NCBI GenBank assembly: GCA_043768625.1
Contig: JAYVKG010000156.1
Coordinates: 1 to 34,971, forward strand
Length of the DNA: 34,971 bases
Reading direction: 5' to 3'
Source: UKL13-2 sp043768625
GTDB taxonomy: Bacteria; Pseudomonadota; Gammaproteobacteria; Burkholderiales; Usitatibacteraceae
Shown here: in pieces, positions 25,595 to 33,093 of the stretch
Layout of the letters: each line of letters starts with the position of its first letter
Position numbering within the stretch: the first letter of the stretch is position 1
Made by a program: the position numbers and the translations under genes
Notes under the pieces: generated by a model
Seen by the model: the letters and a program-made list of their open reading frames with translations, nothing else
Databases searched by the model: none
Told to the model about the DNA's origin: nothing

Positions 25595-28513
25595 ATGAGA
25601 TATGAACACAAGAAGCGCCAGCAACTCAAACGAGCCGTTGCCTGCCTGCTAGCGTGCGGCGTAATTTCCGGTCCGGCGTATGCGCAACTTTCAACAGCGA
25701 CGATCCGCGGCGCGGTAAGTGCCGACGCCAGGGCCAAAGCCGGCGCAGAAATCACTGCCACCAACACCGCTAACGGCTTCGTCACGCGAACCACCAGCCA
25801 GGAAAACGGCGTCTATGTATTGAGCGGACTGGCACCGGGCGAATATAAAATTCAGGTAAGCAGCAGTGGGTTGAGCCCTGCCACCAGACTTGTGGTGGTT
25901 CAGGTCGGCCAGGCAGTTTCGCTTGATCTCAGCCTTTCCAGCCAGACCCAGCAGGTTGATACCATTTCGGTTATCGCCAGCACACTGATTGAAACCAAGA
26001 CTTCAGAGCTTGGTACTAACGTAACCACCAAGCAGATAGAGCGTTTGCCACAGGGCCAGCGTAATTTCCTGAGTTTTGCCGATCTTGCTCCTGGCGTAGC
26101 TTTTACTGTTGGCAACGATGGCAGCACCAAACTTCAAGGCGGTGCGCAGGACGCTTCAAAAATAAACGTTTTCATAGATGGTGTCAGCCAAAAGGGCTAT
26201 GTACTGCAAGGCGGAATTACCGGCCAAGACTCCAGTCGCGGCAATCCATTTCCGCAATCGGCGATAGCCGAGTACAAGGTCATTACCCAAAACTATAAGG
26301 CCGAATACGATCAGATCAGCAGCGCCGCAATCACGGCGGTCACTAAATCAGGCGGCAACGATTTTCACGGTGATGTGTTCTGGGATCACACCTCGTCCAA
26401 GTGGCGAAAGCCCAGTCCCAGCGAGGTAAAGGACGGCAAGAAATCCGATACTTCACAGGAACAGTTTGGTGTGTCGTTCGGCGGTCCGATCATCAAGGAT
26501 CTAATGCACTATTTCGTTTCCTATGAAGGCAAGCAGAACAAGGATCCCCGCACGGTGTCGCCGGGCGGGGGTGCAACGTTCGCCAGCCTGCCGGTTGAGT
26601 TGCAGTCGCTGCTTGGCAGCAAAACGGCGCCGTTCAAGGAGGACCTGTTTTTCGGCAAGCTCGATTATTCACCGAACGCAATGCAGCTATATGAATTGAC
26701 AGCCAAAGTGCGTACCGAAAAGGAGACGACTAATCTGGGAGGACAAGATACCGAGTCTTACGCTTCCAGGAAAAAGAATGATGAGACCAGGCTGGACTTC
26801 CGTGCACAGTTCACCACCGACAACTGGGTAAACGACGCCCATATCACGTATGAAGACGCTTACTTCAAGCCGCAACCCGCGACCATCGGGCCAGGCATTC
26901 GCTTTGAAAATCCGGCAGGTGACGGAATTATCAATATAGGTGGCGGACAGGACTACCAGAACAAAGGCCAGAAGGGTTTTTCACTGCAGGATGACCTGAC
27001 ATTTACCAACATTCAGTGGAATGGCTCGCACCTGGTGAAGACCGGTGTCAAAGTAAAACGGGTCAAAGTCGAAGCACAGGAATTGCAGCCTTACAACCCG
27101 CAGTATTCCTACGACGTTGGCTACAGCACCTCGGTACCATACAAGGTCCGGTTTGGTTCAGGGCTTTTTGGGGTTGGCGACGGCACGGCAAATTCTAAAA
27201 ATACACAGTTCGGGATTTATCTCCAGGACGACTGGGAGATCAACAGGCACCTTACCTTGAACCTGGGCGTACGCTGGGACTATGAAACTAGTCCGACTTA
27301 TAACAACTTCGTCACACCTTCAGCGGTGGTCACGGCTCTGCGCGGATGGAGCAACATCAATAACGCCAACGCCGGCGTTAATATTGACGACTACATCAAC
27401 AATGGTTCCAACCGCAGTGCATACAAGAGTGAATTCCAGCCGCGCCTCGGATTCTCCTATGACCTCGGGGCCGATCAACGAAATGTGCTGTTTGGAGGCG
27501 CGGGTCGCTCTTACGACCGCAATATTTTTGACTACCTCCAGGTTGAACAGACCAAGGGGACGTTTCCAAGTTACACCGTCAATTTTTCGGGCGATCCTCA
27601 ACATCCGTGTTCGGGTAGCAACTGCGTGCCGTTCAACTCAAGCTACCTTACGACGGCCGGCCTTCTGGCCTTTGCCAATAGTACTGGCGGCGGACGCGAG
27701 ATCAATCTTATCAATAACAAGATTAAAGTACCCTACTCTGACCAGTTGAGCTTCGGAATTCGCAGCCGCATCGGCACATGGAATACCGAGGCGGCGCTGT
27801 CCTATATCGAAAGCAAAGATGGCTTTGTATTCCTGCTGGGCAATCGCCTGGCCGGCGGCGCGTTCCACAACCCTGGCACGACATGGGGGGCGCCATTCGG
27901 CAGTCCCATCCCTGGCTTCGGCGCGCTGATATTGGGTACTTCGGGACTTGAAACCAGAACCACGGCGCTATTTCTCAAGGCTGAAAAGCCCTATTCGAAG
28001 GCGAGCGGTTGGGGTGCCACCATCGCCTATACGTACAGCGACGCCAAAGAGAACCGTCAATTTGGCGAACACTATGCGCTCGATTACGCCACCTTGGGCG
28101 GTTACGGATTCTTGAAAGCCGGTGGCGTTGCTAAAAACAGGATCGTTGCGACAGGCTTGTATGATTTCCCAATGGGCTTAGAATTTTCTGCCAAGCTAAC
28201 GGCGGAAACCGGTAGACCCTATTACGGCTTAAACTGCTTTGACAAGGGTTTTGACAACTGCAAATTCGATCAAATTACCGGCACGCCTTATCGTACCGTG
28301 GACATCGCGCTCGGCAAGGAGTTTGCATTTGGCGGTAGCAGCAAATTCAGGATCCGTGCCGATATCCTGAACCTGTTCAATTACGTCAACCACAATGAAT
28401 TTGATACTTGGCACGGTGGCCCAGGCGACCCTAACCTTAATTTGGGCAAACCAAATGACAGCATAGCCGGCCCTACTCGTACCTTCAAACTCTCTGTCGC
28501 CTACAGCTGGTAG
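25595..28513 (+). CDS. TonB-dependent outer-membrane receptor, carboxypeptidase-regulatory (Oar-like) type
   Basis: A 972-residue outer-membrane transporter driven by TonB-ExbBD, probably taking up an oligosaccharide. A signal peptide ends at about A30 (GPAYA, cut before QLS). Residues 31-115 are a carboxypeptidase-regulatory-like beta-sandwich (ATIRGAVSADARAKAGAEIT, GVYVLSGLAPGEYKIQV). The plug follows (ERLPQGQRNFLSFADLAPGV, KINVFIDGVSQKG, NPFPQSAIAEYKVIT). The remainder is a 22-strand-type barrel ending in the aromatic AYSW. This architecture is common in Bacteroidota, Acidobacteriota and Xanthomonadales glycan loci. GAGGAG lies 6 bp before the ATG. Two cysteine pairs (CSGSNC and CFDKGFDNC) may stabilise loops. 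No SusD-like partner is present. Its neighbours, a glycosidase lipoprotein and an ABC importer, support a carbohydrate substrate. Confidence 0.9.
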   Translation: MRYEHKKRQQLKRAVACLLACGVISGPAYAQLSTATIRGAVSADARAKAGAEITATNTANGFVTRTTSQENGVYVLSGLAPGEYKIQVSSSGLSPATRLVVVQVGQAVSLDLSLSSQTQQVDTISVIASTLIETKTSELGTNVTTKQIERLPQGQRNFLSFADLAPGVAFTVGNDGSTKLQGGAQDASKINVFIDGVSQKGYVLQGGITGQDSSRGNPFPQSAIAEYKVITQNYKAEYDQISSAAITAVTKSGGNDFHGDVFWDHTSSKWRKPSPSEVKDGKKSDTSQEQFGVSFGGPIIKDLMHYFVSYEGKQNKDPRTVSPGGGATFASLPVELQSLLGSKTAPFKEDLFFGKLDYSPNAMQLYELTAKVRTEKETTNLGGQDTESYASRKKNDETRLDFRAQFTTDNWVNDAHITYEDAYFKPQPATIGPGIRFENPAGDGIINIGGGQDYQNKGQKGFSLQDDLTFTNIQWNGSHLVKTGVKVKRVKVEAQELQPYNPQYSYDVGYSTSVPYKVRFGSGLFGVGDGTANSKNTQFGIYLQDDWEINRHLTLNLGVRWDYETSPTYNNFVTPSAVVTALRGWSNINNANAGVNIDDYINNGSNRSAYKSEFQPRLGFSYDLGADQRNVLFGGAGRSYDRNIFDYLQVEQTKGTFPSYTVNFSGDPQHPCSGSNCVPFNSSYLTTAGLLAFANSTGGGREINLINNKIKVPYSDQLSFGIRSRIGTWNTEAALSYIESKDGFVFLLGNRLAGGAFHNPGTTWGAPFGSPIPGFGALILGTSGLETRTTALFLKAEKPYSKASGWGATIAYTYSDAKENRQFGEHYALDYATLGGYGFLKAGGVAKNRIVATGLYDFPMGLEFSAKLTAETGRPYYGLNCFDKGFDNCKFDQITGTPYRTVDIALGKEFAFGGSSKFRIRADILNLFNYVNHNEFDTWHGGPGDPNLNLGKPNDSIAGPTRTFKLSVAYSW

Positions 28514-28532
28514 TCGCAACCGGTAGCAGATT

Positions 28533-28569
28533 AATGGCCGTTCGTGGTTTATCCACGGACGGCCATTTT
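28533..28569 (+). terminator. Intrinsic-terminator-like hairpin after the TonB receptor gene
   Basis: A 15-bp stem (28533-28547 with 28553-28567, one G-U pair) and a TTTAT loop, then a few T residues, 20 bp after the receptor stop. The downstream glycosidase gene has no obvious promoter of its own in the 47 bp left. The hairpin may therefore act as a partial terminator or mRNA stabiliser that lets the receptor be expressed above the rest of the cluster. Confidence 0.65.
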
Positions 28570-28615
28570 CAAGTTCGGCAGCGGAACCACAGCAATATTT
28601 CACGGGATAATATTT

Positions 28616-30067
28616 ATGCGTCGTATCCAAGCGGCCCTTCGCTACGGGACTGTGTTCCTGTTTGTGGCATTCATGGGTGCCTGTGCAACACCAGCAGTAC
28701 CGGAATTCGCGGGCGAATCCACAAGGGCAAATCCCGTCGTACCTGCATTGTTCGACGATATCGAACAGCGCGCATTCAATTTTTTCTGGGAAACCACCAA
28801 TCCACAAAATGGCTTGGTGCAGGATCGCTTTCCCACCCCTGCGTTTGCAAGCGTCGCCGCAGTTGGTTTCGGGCTCACCGCCTATCCCATCGGCGTAGTC
28901 AGAGGCTACATCACGCGCGAACAAGCTCGGCAGCGCGTGCTGGCTACGTTGCGGTTTTTTTACGCCGCTCCGCAAGGGTCGGCGGACCAGGGCATGACGG
29001 GGTACAAAGGGTTCTTCTATCATTTCCTCGATATGCAATCAGGTGCCCGGTTCGAAACGGTGGAACTATCGACCATTGATACGGCACTATTTGTTGCGGG
29101 GGTGTTGTTCTGTCAAAGTTACTTTGATGGCGCGGATGCGGCGGAAGTGGAAATACGTGACCTCGCCGACCGGATTTACCGCAGAATAGATTGGCAATGG
29201 GCGCAGCCAAATGCCCCTGCAATCAGTCATGGCTGGACGCCTGAAACCGGTTTTCTTGAAGCCGACTATCGCGGCTATAACGAGGCGATGATTGTTTACT
29301 TGCTCGCGCTCGGCTCGCCGACATTTCCGGTGAAAGCGGAGGCGTGGGCCGAATGGACGAAACCGTATGACAAGACCTGGGGCAAATCATTCGGCCAGGA
29401 GCACCTTGGCTTTCCACCGTTATTCGGCCATCAATACACCCACACATGGATAGATTTCCGCAACATTCAGGATGCTTATATGAAAGGGCGCGGCATCGAC
29501 TATTTTGAAAATACCCGCCGCGCAACCTACGCGCAACAGGCTTATGCGATCGTCAATCCGCTTGGCTGGAAGGGCTATGGCGAGAATCTGTGGGGCATAT
29601 CTGCGTGCGATGGCCCGGTCGATGCCGAACTGATTTACCTTGGCCGTCGCGTAATTTTGCGCACTTACGCCGGGCGGGGCATGGGGGGCGTGCAGACTTA
29701 TGATGACGGCACCATTGCACCCACGGCGGCGATTTCGTCATTGCCGTTTGCGCCGGAAATTGTGATCCCGATGGTGACGAAAATGCACATGCAGTATGGC
29801 GCCGACATTTATGCAAAATATGGTTTCCTGGATTCATTCAATCCAAGCTTTGCGTATCCGGTGAAACCTAGCCAGGGCCGCCTCATCGCCGGTGGCGGCT
29901 GGGTTGCGGCAGACTATTTGGGTATCGATCAGGGTCCGATTGTTGCCATGATTGAAAATTATCGCACTGAGCTCGTCTGGCGCACCATGCGTAAAAATCC
30001 CTACGTCCGCCGTGGGCTCGAACGGGCGGGTTTCAGTGGCGGCTGGCTCGCTTCCGAGCAAAGATAA
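28616..30067 (+). CDS. Lipoprotein of the glycoamylase family (PF10091/GH144-like glycoside hydrolase)
   Basis: A 483-residue protein with a lipoprotein-type signal (residues 5-23, cysteine C23 in FMGAC) and an alpha/alpha-barrel glycoside hydrolase domain. Hallmarks of the glycoamylase family are seen: AFNFFWETTNPQNGLVQDR, ASVAAVGFGLTAYPIG, GFFYHFLDMQSGARF, ELSTIDTALFVAGVL, GFLEADYRGYNEAMIVYLLALGS, FGHQYTHTWIDFRNIQD, NPLGWKGYGENLWGISACDGP. Some members, classified as GH144, are endo-beta-1,2-glucanases, but the family name comes from a putative amylase annotation and substrates vary. It is probably anchored in the periplasm and cleaves the oligosaccharide brought in by the TonB receptor. The ATG at 28616 places the signal peptide at the N-terminus; the upstream extension in frame overlaps the hairpin. 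The solute-binding gene starts 4 bp after its stop. Confidence 0.86.
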   Translation: MRRIQAALRYGTVFLFVAFMGACATPAVPEFAGESTRANPVVPALFDDIEQRAFNFFWETTNPQNGLVQDRFPTPAFASVAAVGFGLTAYPIGVVRGYITREQARQRVLATLRFFYAAPQGSADQGMTGYKGFFYHFLDMQSGARFETVELSTIDTALFVAGVLFCQSYFDGADAAEVEIRDLADRIYRRIDWQWAQPNAPAISHGWTPETGFLEADYRGYNEAMIVYLLALGSPTFPVKAEAWAEWTKPYDKTWGKSFGQEHLGFPPLFGHQYTHTWIDFRNIQDAYMKGRGIDYFENTRRATYAQQAYAIVNPLGWKGYGENLWGISACDGPVDAELIYLGRRVILRTYAGRGMGGVQTYDDGTIAPTAAISSLPFAPEIVIPMVTKMHMQYGADIYAKYGFLDSFNPSFAYPVKPSQGRLIAGGGWVAADYLGIDQGPIVAMIENYRTELVWRTMRKNPYVRRGLERAGFSGGWLASEQR

Positions 30068-30071
30068 TTTA

Positions 30072-31367
30072 ATGTTTCCAGTATCTGGCTTCTTACGCAG
30101 TTGCATGATGCGTCTCGCCGCCGCGTTGCTCCTCGCTTTGATTGGCGGGTGCAATGGGTCCGCACCAGAAGTCACCACACTGAAATTCTGGGCAATGGGA
30201 CGCGAAGGCGAGGTGGTGTCGCAGTTGCTGCCGGCGTTTGAGCATTCCCATCCCGGAATCAAGGTCTTGGTGCAGCAGTTACCTTGGACGGCGGCGCATG
30301 AGAAATTGCTCACGGCGTTCGCGGGTGACGCCACTCCCGATCTTTGCCAACTCGGCAATACCTGGATTCCGGAATTTGTTGCACTGAATGCACTGGATTC
30401 TCTCGACGCATTTGCTGCATCTTCCCCAGTGATTGATCGCGGCGACTATTTCGAAGGTATTTGGGATACCAATGTCGTCGAAGGAAAACTCTATGGCATC
30501 CCTTGGTACGTTGACACGCGTCTGTTGTTTTACCGGCGCGATTTGCTCGAGCAGGCTGGCTTTGCGGCGCCGCCAAAAACATGGGACGAGTGGTCGCGTA
30601 TGCATGCCGCGATCAAATCCATGGTAGGCAAGGATCGCTATTCTGTGTTGCTGCCACTGAACGAATTCGAGCCGCTGCTGGCTTTGGCGTTGCAGCAGGA
30701 GGAACCACTGTTACGCGATGGCGGTCGCTGGGGAAATTTTCGCAGCGCCGGTTTTCGCCGCACACTTTCCTACTACCGCGACACGTTCACGCAGAAATGG
30801 GCACCACCGGTCACCAACAGCGAGATTTCTAATGTCTGGGCGGAATTTGCGCGCGGCTATTTTTCGTTTTACATTTCGGGGCCGTGGAATATCGGCGAAT
30901 TCAAGCGCCGCCTGCCCGTCGATAAACAATCTATCTGGATGACCGCGCCGCTGCCGGGACCCGAGGGCCTTGGCGCATCCATTGCCGGTGGCTCAAGCCT
31001 GGTCGTGTTCCGGGCGTCGCGGCATAAGGCCGAAGCGAGGGAATTAATCAAATATTTTTCCACACCTGCCGTGCAGGAACGATTCCATGCACTGACCGGC
31101 AATTTACCGCCGCGCCGGGCAACGTGGCAGCACGGCAATCTTGACCGCGATGTTTATGCAAAGGCCTTTCGCGCGCAACTGGAGCGCGCGCGCGCAACGC
31201 CTAAGGTGCCAGAATGGGAACGTATCGCCACGGAAATGCGCCTGGTGACCGAACGTGTTGTTCATGGGGATATCGATATCAACCAAGCCGTCGAACAACT
31301 AGACGCTCGCACCGATCAAATTCTTGAGAAACGGCGCTGGCTGCTCGATCGCCGGACGGTCAAATGA
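30072..31367 (+). CDS. ABC sugar transporter, extracellular solute-binding lipoprotein (family 1)
   Basis: A 431-residue substrate-binding protein of the MalE/UgpB class. The signal peptide ends in a lipobox (LALIGGC, cysteine C27), so it is anchored in the periplasm. The mature protein starts TTLKFWAMGREGEVVSQLLPAF and shows GDATPDLCQLGNTWIPEF, YGIPWYVDTRLLFYRRDLLEQAGF, PPKTWDEW, SGPWNIGEF and GGSSLVVF, typical of family 1 binding proteins for oligosaccharides. The ATG at 30072 lies 4 bp after the glycosidase gene; ATG codons at 30105 and 30108 would shorten the signal peptide and remain possible. The stop overlaps the first permease gene by four bases. Ligand identity is unknown but should be the product of the neighbouring glycosidase. 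Confidence 0.92.
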   Translation: MFPVSGFLRSCMMRLAAALLLALIGGCNGSAPEVTTLKFWAMGREGEVVSQLLPAFEHSHPGIKVLVQQLPWTAAHEKLLTAFAGDATPDLCQLGNTWIPEFVALNALDSLDAFAASSPVIDRGDYFEGIWDTNVVEGKLYGIPWYVDTRLLFYRRDLLEQAGFAAPPKTWDEWSRMHAAIKSMVGKDRYSVLLPLNEFEPLLALALQQEEPLLRDGGRWGNFRSAGFRRTLSYYRDTFTQKWAPPVTNSEISNVWAEFARGYFSFYISGPWNIGEFKRRLPVDKQSIWMTAPLPGPEGLGASIAGGSSLVVFRASRHKAEARELIKYFSTPAVQERFHALTGNLPPRRATWQHGNLDRDVYAKAFRAQLERARATPKVPEWERIATEMRLVTERVVHGDIDINQAVEQLDARTDQILEKRRWLLDRRTVK

Positions 31368-32242
31368 AGGCGCAAAGCGCCGCATGGGTTTTTGCTGGCC
31401 CTGCTTTGGTGCTTATAGGTGTATTTTTTTTTGGGCCGGTGTTGGCGGCGTTCGCGATGAGCCTCACCGATTTTGATCTGTACGCCCTTGCGGACATTGG
31501 CAACATGCGGTTCGTCGGGTTCGCAAACTATTTGCAGCTCCTGCACACGCCACTGTTCTGGCAAGCCCTTGGCAATACCGTTTACTTCGTGGTGCTGGGC
31601 GTTCCGCTGTCAATTGCCGCATCTCTCGGTGCCGCACTACTCGTCAATTCGAAACTTGCCCGTTTCAAATCGTTTCATCGCACGGCGATGTTCGCGCCGG
31701 TGGTTACTACGCTGGTTGCGGTCGCAATGATCTGGCGGTACTTGCTGCATACCCGCTACGGGCTGGTGAATTACGCACTCATCAGCGTCGGGCTAACGCC
31801 GATTGACTGGCTTGGTGACCCGCATTGGTCGATGCCTGCAATTATTATCTTTGCGGTATGGAAAAACTTCGGTTACAACATGATCATCTTCATTGCGGCC
31901 TTGCAGAGCGTTCCGGAAGACTTGTATGAGGCAGCGCGCATTGACGGTGCATCGGTATGGCAGCAATTTCGTTATGTGACGCTGTCTATGCTCGGGCCGA
32001 CCGTGCTGATGGTGAGTATTCTGACGATGGCAGGCTACTTCCAGTTGTTTGCCGAACCATACGTAATGACGCAGGGCGGTCCCGTGCAAAGCACTGTCAG
32101 CGTGCTCTATTTCATGTACGAGGAAGGGTTTAAATGGTGGAACCTCGGCACCGCCTCCGCCGTGGCGTTCGTACTGTTCGTGTTGATGTTTGCGATCACG
32201 CTGTTACAACTACAAGTTGCGCGCAGGTGGGGGCAGGCATGA
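31364..32242 (+). CDS. ABC sugar transporter permease, MalF-like
   Basis: A 292-residue inner-membrane permease with six predicted transmembrane helices, the first at residues 5-28 (AAWVFAGPALVLIGVFFFGPV). The EAA loop that docks on the ATPase is YEAARIDGASVWQQFRYVTLSMLGP. The usual MalF-side motifs FVGFANYLQLL and NTVYFVVLGVPLSI are present. It starts with ATGA overlapping the binding-protein stop, and its own stop overlaps the second permease start in the same way, so the three proteins are made in step. The ATP-binding subunit is absent from the window; a shared MsmK/UgpC-type ATPase or a downstream gene must supply it. Confidence 0.93.
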   Translation: MKAQSAAWVFAGPALVLIGVFFFGPVLAAFAMSLTDFDLYALADIGNMRFVGFANYLQLLHTPLFWQALGNTVYFVVLGVPLSIAASLGAALLVNSKLARFKSFHRTAMFAPVVTTLVAVAMIWRYLLHTRYGLVNYALISVGLTPIDWLGDPHWSMPAIIIFAVWKNFGYNMIIFIAALQSVPEDLYEAARIDGASVWQQFRYVTLSMLGPTVLMVSILTMAGYFQLFAEPYVMTQGGPVQSTVSVLYFMYEEGFKWWNLGTASAVAFVLFVLMFAITLLQLQVARRWGQA

Positions 32243-33060
32243 CGAAGCGTTCCTGGTCCTGGGTCATCAATACACTGTTGCTTGCGGCCTCCCTGCTTTC
32301 CATAATCCCGCTGCTCTGGATGGTATCCGTATCGTTCATGACCCCGGGAGAATCCAGTACATTTCCGCCACCGCTTTGGCCCAGCCAGCCAACATGGGCC
32401 AATTACATTACGCTTTTCTCACATGCCGGTGTTGGGCGTTATCTCGCCAACAGTATATTTGTCGCCACCGTTGCGACGATCCTGTCGCTTTGCTTCAACG
32501 TGTCAGCAGGCTATGCGTTTGCCAAGCTGAAATTTGCCGGAAGGGACCGTATATTCCGCTTTCTTCTCGGGGCACTGGTGATTCCCTCACAAGTGGCGAT
32601 GATGCCGCTGTTTTTGCTCCTGAAAAATCTGGGGTTGGTGAATACCTACGGCGGTGTCATCGTCCCGGCCATGGCGGGAATATTCGGCATATTCCTGGTA
32701 CGGCAATATGCACTGAGCATTCCGGATGAGCTGCTTGAAGCGGCGCGCATCGATGGCGCAAGTGAATTTCGCATCTTCGGGGTGATCGTGCTGCCGGCGC
32801 TCAAACCGATTATCGTCACGCTGGCCATTTTCACTTTTCTGGGAACCTGGAATGATTTCATGTGGCCGCTGATCGTGCTGACGGACCAGCAGTTCTACAC
32901 CTTGCCAATCGCCCTCGCATCGCTTTCACGTGAGCATGTGCAGGATAACGAAATGATGATGGCGGGCTCGGTACTGACGGTGTTGCCGGTACTGTTATTG
33001 TTCATGGCTTTACAACGCCAATATATCGAAGGGCTGCTGCTCGGTAGCGTGAAAGGGTAA
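32239..33060 (+). CDS. ABC sugar transporter permease, MalG-like
   Basis: A 273-residue inner-membrane permease forming the heterodimer with the MalF-like subunit. Helix 1 is near residues 8-29 (INTLLLAASLLSIIPLLWM), followed by the typical periplasmic MVSVSFMTPGE and WPSQPTWANY. The EAA loop reads LEAARIDGASEFRIFGVIVLPALKP, and FTFLGTWNDFMWPLIVL is another signature of the MalG side. The ATG at 32239 is chosen from its overlap with the preceding stop; the open frame extends upstream only inside the first permease gene. It is followed after 33 bp by a large secreted protein gene. Confidence 0.93.
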   Translation: MTKRSWSWVINTLLLAASLLSIIPLLWMVSVSFMTPGESSTFPPPLWPSQPTWANYITLFSHAGVGRYLANSIFVATVATILSLCFNVSAGYAFAKLKFAGRDRIFRFLLGALVIPSQVAMMPLFLLLKNLGLVNTYGGVIVPAMAGIFGIFLVRQYALSIPDELLEAARIDGASEFRIFGVIVLPALKPIIVTLAIFTFLGTWNDFMWPLIVLTDQQFYTLPIALASLSREHVQDNEMMMAGSVLTVLPVLLLFMALQRQYIEGLLLGSVKG

Positions 33061-33093
33061 AGAAGATGAACGGGATGAATATTGAACGCCGCA

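Noticed and set aside
28544..28615. Upstream extension of the glycosidase gene
   Set aside because: It overlaps the hairpin and would bury the lipoprotein signal peptide 24 residues from the N-terminus.
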